From: an uncultured Oscillospiraceae bacterium
Lineage (GTDB): Bacteria; Bacillota; Clostridia; Oscillospirales; Acutalibacteraceae
Direction of reading: 5' to 3'
Assembly: GCA_902492895.1 (NCBI GenBank)
Contig: CABUNG010000011.1
Span: 1 to 64,000, forward strand
DNA length: 64,000 bases
A model generated the notes under the pieces. The model saw nothing but the letters and a program-made list of their open reading frames with translations, did not search any database and was not told the origin of the DNA. Of the stretch, positions 26,888-34,747 are shown piece by piece (position 1 is the first letter of the stretch; every line of letters begins with the position of its first letter). Position numbers and translations under genes: made by a program.

Positions 26888-27772
26888 TCAGGCCCTGGCC
26901 GCCAGCCCCGCTGCGGCGGACTGCCGTTCGTTCATAAAGTGATTGAGACACACCCTCACCGCGCCGAGCGGCGCTGCGTCGGAACCGAGGAGTCCCTCCC
27001 GCACGGGCAGGGTCATCTTCCGGCTGTTCATCTCGGTTTTCAGGAGCGGGCAGAGAACGTCGTACCAAACCGCCAATTCCCCGCCGACCAGGATGATTTC
27101 CGGATCCTGGAGGGTTTCGATGTTTTCTAAAGCCACCGCCAGATTGGCGGCGTAATCCTGCAGCACGGCCGCAAGACCGGGATGGCCCTTGCGGTAGAGC
27201 TCTTGATATTCCTCAAAGCAGGCGCTTCGTCCGAGTGCCTGCTCCAGATTCCGGGAAAGGGCCTCGGATGAGATGCTCGCACCGCCGTCGGGCAGGATCC
27301 GCGGGCGGTGAGGAGACATGACGGTGTCGTTCTGCAGCCGTCCGCCGACCAGGGCGGCGAATTCCACATCGACCCCCAGTTTGATGAGCACCACGTCTTT
27401 ATGTTTTTTTGCTGCCCCGAGCCAATGCTCGCCCAGCAAAACCGCATGGACGCTGCTCTCCGCATAGACCTCGGTGTCCAGCACGGAATGCACCAGAGCC
27501 CGCAGATCGGTGCCAATGAACCCGGGAACGGTGGTTTTCATGACAAGGCCGGTTTGCGGATTGATTTGTCCGGAGCAGGTGATCCCGACCCCGTCGATCC
27601 CGCTGTTCGATTGCGCGAGGGTGTTGATCAAGGACTGGATGCTCTGGATATACGGAATCGCGCCGTTTTCCGCAGCAACGGCTATCCGCGCCGTGTTCAG
27701 AATACGGCCGTTGTGGTTGCATACCAGTCCGCGGATGCCGGCCCTTCCGCAATGAAGTCCCATGATTTTCAT
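26888..27772 (-). CDS. ROK-family-like protein with degenerate sugar-kinase motifs
   Basis: A 294-residue ROK-fold protein. The family phosphorylates sugars or acts as sugar-sensing repressors. Its ATP-binding start reads GLHCGRAGIRGLV where ROK kinases have a DxGGTK-type motif. The second phosphate loop reads LGVDVEFAALVGGRL in place of LGTGIGGG. The zinc motif CxCGxxGC is absent, and there is no N-terminal helix-turn-helix. PEIILVGGELA near the C-terminus is kept. It is therefore probably not an active kinase and may be a ligand sensor (inference). Start at 27772 (MKIMG); an in-frame ATG lies 12 bases upstream at 27784. Confidence 0.7.
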   Translation of the reverse strand: MKIMGLHCGRAGIRGLVCNHNGRILNTARIAVAAENGAIPYIQSIQSLINTLAQSNSGIDGVGITCSGQINPQTGLVMKTTVPGFIGTDLRALVHSVLDTEVYAESSVHAVLLGEHWLGAAKKHKDVVLIKLGVDVEFAALVGGRLQNDTVMSPHRPRILPDGGASISSEALSRNLEQALGRSACFEEYQELYRKGHPGLAAVLQDYAANLAVALENIETLQDPEIILVGGELAVWYDVLCPLLKTEMNSRKMTLPVREGLLGSDAAPLGAVRVCLNHFMNERQSAAAGLAARA

Positions 27773-27837
27773 AACTGGCCTCATTTCTCCAACTGATGGT
27801 GTTATTCCTAAACCCGATGTTCCGAAACACGGGTGGA

Positions 27838-28728
27838 TCATGCATCGTCCGCTTCCTGTTTTTTGAGCATATCCCGGTATTCGGACGGCGACATGCCGAA
27901 ATGGTTGCTGAACGCTTTGCTGAAGCTGTTCAGCGTCTTGTACTTGAGCAGACTGGCGATATCCTTGCTCTGCATCCCCATTTTGAGAAAGCTGACGGCT
28001 TTGTCGAACCGTTTTTCGTTGTAATACGCCTGCAGAGATTTGCCCACGACCTTGGTGAAAAGCCGGGAGATATAGGTGTAGCTGTATCCCACCTGATGGC
28101 TGATGTCGTGGAGATATTCGATGGCGCAGACGTTGGCGTCGATGTAATTGATAATGGAATATACGAGCTGGCTGGATTGATCCGTGGACATTCCGGAAAT
28201 ATAGCGCTGCGGTTTCTTCTGATTGAAAGAGCGGTAGGCCAGCAGCAGGATCTGATATATAGAACACCGGATGAGCTCCTGGGTTACGTTGTCCTTGGCC
28301 ATCATTTCATTGAAGGCGGAGGAGAAGGAGGCGTTGATATCGAAGGTGTCCTCCAGAAGAGGATGGGCGCATTCGTCGAAGGTCTTTTTAACCGCTTTCC
28401 AGGTTTCGTCCATATAGGTCCGGTCAAAATCAAACCCCAGATAAAAATATCGGATGGGATCCATCAAATCCGAGCGGATGCGGTGGATTTCGCCGGGACG
28501 ATTGAGATAGAGCTGTCCTTTGCGGATCGGGAACTCAGGCCCGCCGCTGCTGATGGTGCCGCAGCCGCCGACCACACAGGTGATCTCGTAGCAATACTGT
28601 TCATGGTCTTTGACCACGTAGCCGGGATCGCATCCGATATCCCCGATCTGCCAGAGCAGAACCGGGCCGTATCGGACCGGTTCGGAAACATACTCGTTGT
28701 CGAAGTGAAACTTGAGGCCACGCAGCAA
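27838..28728 (-). CDS. AraC-family transcriptional regulator
   Basis: A 296-residue regulator. The N-terminal cupin-like ligand domain (about 1-150) has the typical segment EFPIRKGQLYLNRPGEIHRIRSD. The C-terminal pair of helix-turn-helix motifs (about 195-290) has ISHQVGYSYTYISRLFTKVVG and IASLLKYKTLNSFSKAFSNHFG, ending MSPSEYRDML. The start is TTG at 28728, with GGAG about 8 bases upstream. As the only DNA-binding regulator in the locus it is the likely sugar-responsive activator of the 32486-to-9491 block. Candidate direct-repeat sites lie at 32610-32637. Confidence 0.88.
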   Translation of the reverse strand: MLRGLKFHFDNEYVSEPVRYGPVLLWQIGDIGCDPGYVVKDHEQYCYEITCVVGGCGTISSGGPEFPIRKGQLYLNRPGEIHRIRSDLMDPIRYFYLGFDFDRTYMDETWKAVKKTFDECAHPLLEDTFDINASFSSAFNEMMAKDNVTQELIRCSIYQILLLAYRSFNQKKPQRYISGMSTDQSSQLVYSIINYIDANVCAIEYLHDISHQVGYSYTYISRLFTKVVGKSLQAYYNEKRFDKAVSFLKMGMQSKDIASLLKYKTLNSFSKAFSNHFGMSPSEYRDMLKKQEADDA

Positions 28729-28779
28729 AGGGCACTCCTCCGTTTCTCGTCGTGTTCCGGTAAGCGCGGAATCGTCTGC

Positions 28780-30762
28780 CTAGACGTCGGCTTCCCCCAT
28801 TCGAAAATCCAGAAACGCCGGGGGCTGGACCGCGTTCTCATCAAAGGGTTCGCCCCGGTTTTTGTGTTTCTGCTCTTCGATGTAGAACCAGAGAGACGTC
28901 AGGGAGAGTTCCCCTTCCCGGATGATCGGCACCACGAGACAGCCGTTTTCATAGAGGATATCCTCGGCTTTGTCCAGTTCCCCGAGATGGGCATAAGCGC
29001 TCGCCAGATAAAATTTGAGCTTGCCGTCCTGCTGAAGCTCCGGATTCATGGCCGCGTAACGTTCCACGATCGCGTCGTTCCTTCCGCACTCTTGGAGGAA
29101 GCGGAACCCATCCCGGGCCAGGGACACGTCGTCCGGATGCCGGTCCATCGCGTCCAGGATATACGGAACGCCGCTCTCCGCATCCCCCTGTGCATAGCGG
29201 CAGACCGCCAGCGCATACAGGTTCCAGCAGGAGGGTTCCCGTTCCCGTGAGGCGTGAAAACAGGCTTCGGCCTCGGTGTAAGCGCTGCGGCTCATGTGAA
29301 AGAGCCCTTCCATATAGGCGGCATACCAGTTGGCGGGATCCTGTTCCCGCGCCTGACGCACCAAGGCAAACCAAGCGTCGTCCGAAAGATAGGAAGGCGG
29401 CACCTCGTCGGGCGCAGGGCAGGGAAGACGGCCGGTTTCGAGCAGTTCCGTCCAGTGACGCTGAGCGTCTCCCGGATCTCCGAAATCCAGATGCTCGGGC
29501 AGGAGGCGTTCGCCCGCCCGCTTCCGCCGCTGGTTTTCAAGGGCGCCGAATCCGGAACCCAGCCCGATTAGTGTGCCCTTTTTATGCACAAAATCGGCGC
29601 GGGATTTTGTCAGATAATCCTCGAGTTGCGCCGCCGTCATGCTGCCGTCCAGCCTGGCTTCCACTTCACGGCGGGCATCCGTCCAGCTTCCGTGGACCAG
29701 GGTGGGGTCGGCGGATAGGGCGCCGTACCCCTCGACCCATTCCCACACCGAGCAGGGAGGCATGGGCAGGCACTCATACTGCGTGTGCCCCAGTCCTGCC
29801 TGGATTTCGGAGTAGTCGCCGGCTTTGTCGGTGAGGAACCGCTGCCAGGTGTGCCCGCCTTCGCTCTGCCCCCAGACGAAAAGCTTGCGTCCCTTCAGGC
29901 GGCGGGTGGAGGTCTGGATTAAGCCGTATCCGTCTTTGTCGAGACAGGCGATATATTTCCGGTGGGTCTCCGGAATGCGGTAGAAATAATCCATCGAACA
30001 CTCGGTATTGACCGGATAGCTGACATCCTTGCCCGCCCGCATCGGAATCGGGGTCTTGGCCACGACGTTCCAGAAGCTGAAATAGGATTCGTCAGCCGGC
30101 ACCACGATGCGGCGGTCGGGGCTTTCCGGCACGGCGATGTTGCTCCACCAATACATGGGGATGGTCCTGTTCTGCAGATTGGTGATCCGCATACGGCAGA
30201 GCAGGAGGGGGGACCCTTCCGGCAGGGAAAAATCCATCTGGTAGGTGACTCCCCGCAGCCGTTCGTACTCATACATCCGCAGAATGGGGGTGCCGTCCTC
30301 CGCTTCGAGCCGGGCGGTGAACAGGGGCTCGCAGGTGAACGGGCTGTGCCCGATCATGCCGATGTTCCACTCCACTCCTCCGCTGAACCAGGCGTTGCGC
30401 AGCGCGAGGTTGCAGTACCGCACCGCATCGTTGACGTACAGCAGCTCCCGTCCGGTTTTTTTGTCGAAGAGGGACCACAGCCGTCCGCCGAGCTCCGGCA
30501 GAAAGACGGCGCGCAGAAACTCGTTTTCCAATATGGCGGCGCGGAAAGCGCGGGGTTCCAGGGCACGGTCGTAAAGATCCTGCTGATTGTAGGGGAAGAT
30601 GCTGCGGATCTTGCCGATATCGAAGAAAATTTCGTCGTCCTCGTCCAGCCGGGTGCTCTTCTCGGTCTGAACGTTGATGACAGGCAGGATGGAGGGCAGG
30701 TTCCCCTCTCCGCCCAGATGGCCCGACCGGATGGTCAGCTCGTCAAAAGTCAGTGTCGTCAT
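28780..30762 (-). CDS. DUF5107 / TPR protein
   Basis: A 660-residue cytoplasmic protein (no signal peptide). The N-terminal part (about 1-350) carries the DUF5107 pattern: LENEFLRAVFLPELGGRLWSLFDKKTG, FSGGVEWNIGMIGH and MYWWSNIAVPE. This reads as a galactose-mutarotase-like beta-sandwich. The C-terminal part is TPR-like (AAYMEGLFHMSRSAYTEAEA, and LASAYAHLGELDKAEDILYE). Function is unproven; a sugar-processing role is inferred from the fold and locus. ATG at 30762 with GGAGGAG 12 bases upstream. It lies 44 bp after the cytoplasmic DUF4838 gene. Confidence 0.74.
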   Translation of the reverse strand: MTTLTFDELTIRSGHLGGEGNLPSILPVINVQTEKSTRLDEDDEIFFDIGKIRSIFPYNQQDLYDRALEPRAFRAAILENEFLRAVFLPELGGRLWSLFDKKTGRELLYVNDAVRYCNLALRNAWFSGGVEWNIGMIGHSPFTCEPLFTARLEAEDGTPILRMYEYERLRGVTYQMDFSLPEGSPLLLCRMRITNLQNRTIPMYWWSNIAVPESPDRRIVVPADESYFSFWNVVAKTPIPMRAGKDVSYPVNTECSMDYFYRIPETHRKYIACLDKDGYGLIQTSTRRLKGRKLFVWGQSEGGHTWQRFLTDKAGDYSEIQAGLGHTQYECLPMPPCSVWEWVEGYGALSADPTLVHGSWTDARREVEARLDGSMTAAQLEDYLTKSRADFVHKKGTLIGLGSGFGALENQRRKRAGERLLPEHLDFGDPGDAQRHWTELLETGRLPCPAPDEVPPSYLSDDAWFALVRQAREQDPANWYAAYMEGLFHMSRSAYTEAEACFHASREREPSCWNLYALAVCRYAQGDAESGVPYILDAMDRHPDDVSLARDGFRFLQECGRNDAIVERYAAMNPELQQDGKLKFYLASAYAHLGELDKAEDILYENGCLVVPIIREGELSLTSLWFYIEEQKHKNRGEPFDENAVQPPAFLDFRMGEADV

Positions 30763-30806
30763 GTTGTGTTCGGCTCCTCCAATTCGGATTGTATCCGCCG
30801 CAGCGA

Positions 30807-32486
30807 TTAGGCGTCCGCCCCGGCTTCCTTCCGGCTCTGTTCTACTACATCCTTGGCCTTCTGCCACAGGGCCAGCTGATTTTCCACCCGGGTGCGCTCG
30901 TCGGGAGTCAGCTGCGGCAAAAGGCTTTCCGCCTGAGATACGATCCGGTCGATCCGGCCGACGGCTTCGGGAGTGTAGAACTCATACGGTTCGGGCATAT
31001 GCCAGGCCATGGCCTTGGCGTGGCAGTTTTCGTTGATGTCGGCAAGACAGCTGTAATAGGCGAACAAGGTGTCCGCCGCGGCGCCGAACAGCTTCTTGCA
31101 GGCGTCCATCAGAATCTGGGAGGCGGTCAGCCGGCCGTCCCACATGCCTTTGGCGCCGACGTACCAGAGCGGCCAGCGCAGGGGATAGCTGGCTTCGGTG
31201 TCGTTGAAGGCCTCCACCGGCCCCTGATCGTAATAGACGTACCGGGCACCAAGCGCGTCTTTAAAACAGCGCTGGTTGCGGGTGGCGACGTCCCCCTGCA
31301 CCCAGGGGAGATCCTTCCAGACCGGGTTGGCCGCGGCCGGGCAATACCAGTCCCAGACGGACACGTTCCGGCACTCCGTCATTTCGATCCATTTCCGCGC
31401 ATTTTCTAGGAACGGCAGGGCGTAGTAGGTGTGGCCGAATTCGTACTCGTACCGGATATGGTATCCGCAGTCGGGACCGGTATCCACTGGATGGAACATA
31501 CACGATTCCTTGCAGAACATCAGCATCACATTTTTATGCAGCGGGATTTTGGTCCGGGGCGGATCGTATGTAGGGAAGTAGATGAAAAACATCAACTGCT
31601 TGTCGGGATGCTTTTCCTCCAGCCCCGCAGCAATCTGGTTGATGAAGCGCACCATGGTTTCGCTGGGAGTTCCCATTTTGCGGCATTCTTCGCATTCACA
31701 GAAGCCTTCGAAGAAGCCGTCGTTTGCGGACAGGGCCGCCTGGGTGCAGGAAGGGTTTTCGTTAAAATAGCGGTCTACCTTCCGGATCGTCTCCTGCACC
31801 ACCTCGGGATTCGAGTAGCACATCTGCCACCACTCGATGAAAGGGTTGCGTTTGCCGTCCACGAGGCAGTACCATTCGGGATGCTGCTCAAAATACTGTT
31901 CTCGGGGGAACAGCGCGTAATAGGCGTGGTCGATCTGCTTGTCGCAGCCGCCCATGTACCAGCGGCGGGCGAATTCCGGATTCCGCCGGTACACCCAGGT
32001 TTGGCGGTATTCGAAGTTGGGCGTCTGATCGACCTGCAGGTATCCGACCGCGATGGTCTCCTTATGGGGAATCACCTGCCAAAGTTCGTCGGGGGCGAAC
32101 CAGCCGCAGCCGAGGCGTTCGAGCAGCATAGTCACGGCAAACTGCGTTCCGGTGAAAACCCCGTCGTCGTTGCCGAGCAGGGCGAGGCAGTCGCCTTCCC
32201 GCCGGAGGATCACCCGTTCGTTTTCCGGATACCCGTGGGGCGTCTCGATCCCCAGGGCAATGGTCCCGCGGGATTCCCCCACCAGAATGCGGGGGCCTTC
32301 CACCGACGCGCTGTCGTCTACCAGGGGCAGACGGGCGCCGCTCATCCGCTCGATGATGTCGCACAGATCGGTGGCGGCGGATTTTACTTTTTCATCTGCG
32401 TGTTTGGACAACACGACTTTGGCGTGGGGCGCGCCCTCTTTCACCAGGACGAGATCCGGATATACAGGCGTGCGATTGCCTACCAT
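30807..32486 (-). CDS. DUF4838 family protein, cytoplasmic paralogue
   Basis: A 559-residue protein without a signal peptide, first gene of the locus. Its core closely parallels the lipoprotein at 9491-11401: LLERLGCGWFAPDELWQVIP, the cysteine motif NDGFFEGFCECEECRKMG, WYCPAAANPVWKDLPWVQGD and LRWPLWYVGAKGMWDGRLTA. The N-terminal domain (ILVGESRGTIALG) matches the domain that precedes GH67/GH20-type barrels. One paralogue outside and one inside the cell suggests two-step processing of the same glycan (inference). The ATG has a strong site, AGGAGGAATCATTCC, upstream. Promoter at 32553-32581. Confidence 0.77.
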   Translation of the reverse strand: MVGNRTPVYPDLVLVKEGAPHAKVVLSKHADEKVKSAATDLCDIIERMSGARLPLVDDSASVEGPRILVGESRGTIALGIETPHGYPENERVILRREGDCLALLGNDDGVFTGTQFAVTMLLERLGCGWFAPDELWQVIPHKETIAVGYLQVDQTPNFEYRQTWVYRRNPEFARRWYMGGCDKQIDHAYYALFPREQYFEQHPEWYCLVDGKRNPFIEWWQMCYSNPEVVQETIRKVDRYFNENPSCTQAALSANDGFFEGFCECEECRKMGTPSETMVRFINQIAAGLEEKHPDKQLMFFIYFPTYDPPRTKIPLHKNVMLMFCKESCMFHPVDTGPDCGYHIRYEYEFGHTYYALPFLENARKWIEMTECRNVSVWDWYCPAAANPVWKDLPWVQGDVATRNQRCFKDALGARYVYYDQGPVEAFNDTEASYPLRWPLWYVGAKGMWDGRLTASQILMDACKKLFGAAADTLFAYYSCLADINENCHAKAMAWHMPEPYEFYTPEAVGRIDRIVSQAESLLPQLTPDERTRVENQLALWQKAKDVVEQSRKEAGADA

Positions 32487-32503
32487 GGAATGATTCCTCC
32501 TAC

Positions 32504-32517
32504 CTCTATATATAGAG
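32504..32517. repeat. perfect palindrome in the leader of the glycan locus
   Basis: CTCTATATATAGAG is a perfect 14-bp palindrome, 9 bases upstream of the AGGAGG of the first gene and inside the predicted transcript. It could be an operator or form a hairpin that masks the ribosome site. Confidence 0.5.
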
Positions 32518-32552
32518 TTGCTAAATTCAATGCCGTATCTTGCTTCGTGTTC

Positions 32553-32581
32553 AGCATAGCATACAAAAAACGCCGCCTCAA
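32553..32581 (-). promoter_or_regulatory. predicted promoter of the 23-kb glycan locus
   Basis: On the minus strand TTGAGG (32576-32581), a 17-bp spacer and TATGCT (32553-32558). The non-consensus hexamers fit an activator-dependent promoter. Confidence 0.55.
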
Positions 32582-32609
32582 GGCTCCGGGCCGCTTCCGT
32601 TGCATTCTC

Positions 32610-32637
32610 ACAACCACCTGTGCAAAAAGTGACAACC
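32610..32637 (-). promoter_or_regulatory. candidate AraC-type direct-repeat operator
   Basis: TCACAACC and TGACAACC on the plus strand (boxes 32610-32615 and 32632-32637) repeat with a 22-bp period, two helical turns. They end about 29 bp upstream of the -35 element of the locus promoter. That spacing is typical of sites for AraC-family activators; which protein binds is inferred. Confidence 0.4.
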
Positions 32638-32783
32638 GTGCGTCTGTTGGCAGCCAAAAACGGATGGATTTTGGCGGAAAATGTTGGGTTTTTGTCCTTT
32701 TGGAGGGTTTTTGAGTTGAAATTCGATGAGAATCATGGGGAAGAAAAGGCAAATTCGGACAACCAGCCGGACAAGGCCGTTTG

Positions 32784-32812
32784 TTGAAATTTTCAGGAGA
32801 GTGCGGTACACT
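32784..32812 (+). promoter_or_regulatory. promoter of the epimerase-like gene
   Basis: TTGAAA (32784-32789), a 17-bp spacer and TACACT (32807-32812), 36 bp before the ATG at 32849. A further ACAACC box (32759-32764) ends 19 bp upstream of the -35 hexamer. Confidence 0.65.
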
Positions 32813-32848
32813 CAGGAGGATAAGACAACAGACGAGGAGGTCCGCCCC

Positions 32849-34066
32849 ATGCCCAAAACCTTTACGGAGTATCGGGATTTTTACAGGCAGCAGCTTCTGG
32901 AGGATGTCATGCCCTTCTGGATGAACAGCGATTTGCTCGACCGGGAATACGGCGGCTGCATCACCTCGGTCGACCGGGGCGGCCGGAGTTATAACACCGA
33001 CAAGTCGGTCTGGTTCCAGGGGCGGTGTCTTTGGACGTTTTCGGCGCTTTGCCTCCAATACGGCCAGCGCCAGGAGTGGCGGGAGGGGGCCGATCTCGCT
33101 AAGTCCTTCCTCGAGGCCCATTGCCTCGATACCGACGGCCGGATGTTTTTTCAGACCACACGGGACGGCCGCCCGCTCCGCAAGCGGCGGTATATGTTTT
33201 CCGAGAGTTTTTACGTGGTCGGCATGGCGGAATATGGGGCCGCGTTCCGGGATACGGACGCGCTTCAAAAAGCGGAAGCCGTTTTTGACCAGATGCTGCG
33301 GATGTACCGCCATCCGGAAACCGATCCTTACCGCATTACCCCGAAAGGCTACGCTGAAACGAGAGACGAACGCAGCGCGGCTGTGCCGATGGTCCTCGTC
33401 AGCTGCGCGCAGGTACTGCGCTGGTGCGTACCCCAGAAAGCCGCGCAGTATGGGCAGATTGCCCGGGAAATTGCGGACGATCTGCTCCGCCTCCATTATC
33501 AGCCGGAGCTGCACTGTGTGCTCGAGACGGTTCTGCCCGACGGGTCCCATATGGACACGCCGGCCGGCCGTACCATCAATCCGGGGCATTCCTGCGAAAA
33601 CGCCTGGTTCCTCATGAACCAGGCGCATCTGACCGGAGACCGGGAGCTACTGGACAAAGCGCTGCACATCCTCGACTGGTCGCTGGAACGGGGATGGGAC
33701 CGGGAATATGGCGGCATCCTTTATTTCGTCGACGTGGACGGGCGGCCTTGCGAGCAGCTTGAATGGGATATGAAGCTGTGGTGGGTTCACAACGAAGCCC
33801 TGATTGCCACCCTGACGGCTTTCAAGCTGACGGGGGAGGAGCGGTATTGGCAGTGGTTCGAAAGGGTCCACGCCTATGCGTTCGAGCACTTTTCCGACCG
33901 GGAGCAGGGGGAGTGGTACGGCTACCTCCATCGGGACGGCACGGTGTCCCACACCCAAAAGGGGTCGATGTGGAAAGGACCCTATCATCTGCCCCGCTGC
34001 CTGATGCTCTGTGACCAGATCCTGACGAGCCTGGCCGACGGCAGCGAGCTGGCCTCCCTGCTGTGA
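32849..34066 (+). CDS. N-acylglucosamine 2-epimerase (AGE) family protein
   Basis: A 405-residue cytoplasmic enzyme of the AGE / mannobiose-epimerase fold, an alpha6/alpha6 barrel. Seen: FYRQQLLEDVMPFWMNSDLLDREYGG at the N-terminus, SVWFQGRCLWTFSAL, a His-rich site with NPGHSCENAWFLM, WDREYGGILYFVDVDG and MKLWWVHNEALIATL. The family isomerises GlcNAc/ManNAc or reducing-end glucose/mannose of disaccharides; the substrate cannot be told apart here. ATG chosen for GAGGAGG 9 bases upstream. Divergent from the glycan locus and sharing its control region, so it probably converts the imported sugar (inference). Confidence 0.88.
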   Translation: MPKTFTEYRDFYRQQLLEDVMPFWMNSDLLDREYGGCITSVDRGGRSYNTDKSVWFQGRCLWTFSALCLQYGQRQEWREGADLAKSFLEAHCLDTDGRMFFQTTRDGRPLRKRRYMFSESFYVVGMAEYGAAFRDTDALQKAEAVFDQMLRMYRHPETDPYRITPKGYAETRDERSAAVPMVLVSCAQVLRWCVPQKAAQYGQIAREIADDLLRLHYQPELHCVLETVLPDGSHMDTPAGRTINPGHSCENAWFLMNQAHLTGDRELLDKALHILDWSLERGWDREYGGILYFVDVDGRPCEQLEWDMKLWWVHNEALIATLTAFKLTGEERYWQWFERVHAYAFEHFSDREQGEWYGYLHRDGTVSHTQKGSMWKGPYHLPRCLMLCDQILTSLADGSELASLL

Positions 34067-34149
34067 CCGCCTTTTTCGTCCCCGATTCGACCTTCTGTAC
34101 ATAGGCGAATTTTCTTCTTTGGTCCGTCGGAGTTTTGCATACATAAAAA

Positions 34150-34189
34150 AACAGCGCATGAAAATGTAACTACATTTTCATGCGCTGTT
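34150..34189 (-). terminator. intrinsic terminator of the 52-aa protein gene (possibly bidirectional)
   Basis: A perfect 19-bp stem, 34150-34168 with 34171-34189 (at least two loop bases). The A-run on the left supplies the U-tract for minus-strand transcripts. Confidence 0.85.
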
Positions 34190-34223
34190 GTACTATTGGG
34201 TGGGTAAGGCTATATAAACGTAT

Positions 34224-34382
34224 TTATTTCGAGGAAGGTTTGGCCTTCTTGTCTTTTTCGGCCGTTTCCAGACGCTTTTGCATATATTCCAGGATAAGGC
34301 GCGCCTTTTCGGGCGATGTCTCAGCCAGTTCCGCATAGGTTTTGGCAAGAGACAGTTTCATTTTATCCTCGCGGCTCATCAT
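34224..34382 (-). CDS. 52-residue charged protein
   Basis: A small hypothetical protein beginning MMSREDKMKLSLAKTYAEL and ending KKAKPSSK. It is almost entirely helical in appearance and rich in Lys, Glu and Ala; no family was recognised. The start has GGGGGA 7 bases upstream, the stop is followed by a strong terminator, and codon use looks like that of its neighbours, so the gene is probably real. It is transcribed away from the ribbon-helix-helix gene and shares the 158-bp region with ATATCC boxes, hinting at co-regulation. Confidence 0.6.
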   Translation of the reverse strand: MMSREDKMKLSLAKTYAELAETSPEKARLILEYMQKRLETAEKDKKAKPSSK

Positions 34383-34456
34383 CGGTATATCCCCCTATAC
34401 GTCAATTCTTCGTATATGGTCCGATTTCATGATACCATAAGCCGCTGAAAAAGTAA

Positions 34457-34523
34457 ATATCCAAATGATATCCCTTTGACTGCTATTATTTTGGAAGTCT
34501 GATGGATATACTAAAGATATCCA
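34457..34523. promoter_or_regulatory. candidate operator with repeated ATATCC boxes
   Basis: ATATCC occurs at 34457-34462, 34468-34473 and 34518-adjacent (34517-34522), with an inverted GGATAT at 34504-34509. TGGATAT and ATATCCA (34503-34509, 34517-34523) form a perfect inverted repeat with a 7-bp spacer. The first two boxes are 11 bp apart. This is the arrangement expected for ribbon-helix-helix dimers and fits autoregulation by the adjacent gene. Confidence 0.5.
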
Positions 34524-34540
34524 TTGGAGGGGGTATCGAT

Positions 34541-34732
34541 TTGAAAGAACGGCTGAATCCCTATCCGCTGCGCCTGGATCCGGAGGTTATGCATAAGCTG
34601 AAAGTGGTTGCCCGCCGCAACGGGCGGTCTGTCAATAAGGAGATCGAATTCCGGATGCGGGAGCTCATCGAGGCCTTTGAAGACAAGTATGGACCCATCC
34701 CGCTGGACAGCGACGACGAGGAGCTGGATTGA
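34541..34732 (+). CDS. Arc-type ribbon-helix-helix DNA-binding protein
   Basis: A 63-residue repressor-like protein. The beta-strand segment NPYPLRLDPEVMHKLKVVA leads into RRNGRSVNKEIEFRMRELIE, the classic Arc/MetJ-like pattern, followed by an acidic tail (DSDDEELD). The start is placed at TTG 34541, with GGAGGGGG about 8 bases upstream; a frame beginning at ATG 34502 would be translated across the putative operator. The VOC gene follows 15 bp later and is probably in the same operon. Multiple ATATCC boxes upstream suggest self-regulation. Confidence 0.78.
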   Translation: MKERLNPYPLRLDPEVMHKLKVVARRNGRSVNKEIEFRMRELIEAFEDKYGPIPLDSDDEELD

Positions 34733-34747
34733 CCAAGGAGAGGGCTT

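Larger units (their letters stand above)
32487..32848. promoter_or_regulatory. divergent control region of the glycan locus and the epimerase-like gene
   Basis: A 362-bp non-coding stretch between divergent genes. In order it holds the minus-strand ribosome site, a 14-bp palindrome (32504-32517), the minus promoter (32553-32581), paired ACAACC boxes (32610-32615 and 32632-32637), a third ACAACC (32759-32764) and the plus promoter (32784-32812). No small gene is convincing here. Confidence 0.7.

Noticed and set aside
27773..28267. N-terminal extension of the ROK-like frame
   Set aside because: It overlaps the AraC gene out of frame and carries low-complexity His/Gln/Arg sequence; the ROK fold begins at 27772.
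34150..34189. Possible insertion-sequence terminal repeat
   Set aside because: The 19-bp inverted repeat has almost no loop and an adjacent A/T run, and no transposase is present; it is a terminator.
34224..34732. Toxin-antitoxin module
   Set aside because: The RHH protein could be an antitoxin, but the divergent 52-residue protein has no toxin-like motif and the downstream partner is a VOC protein; divergent arrangement is also atypical.
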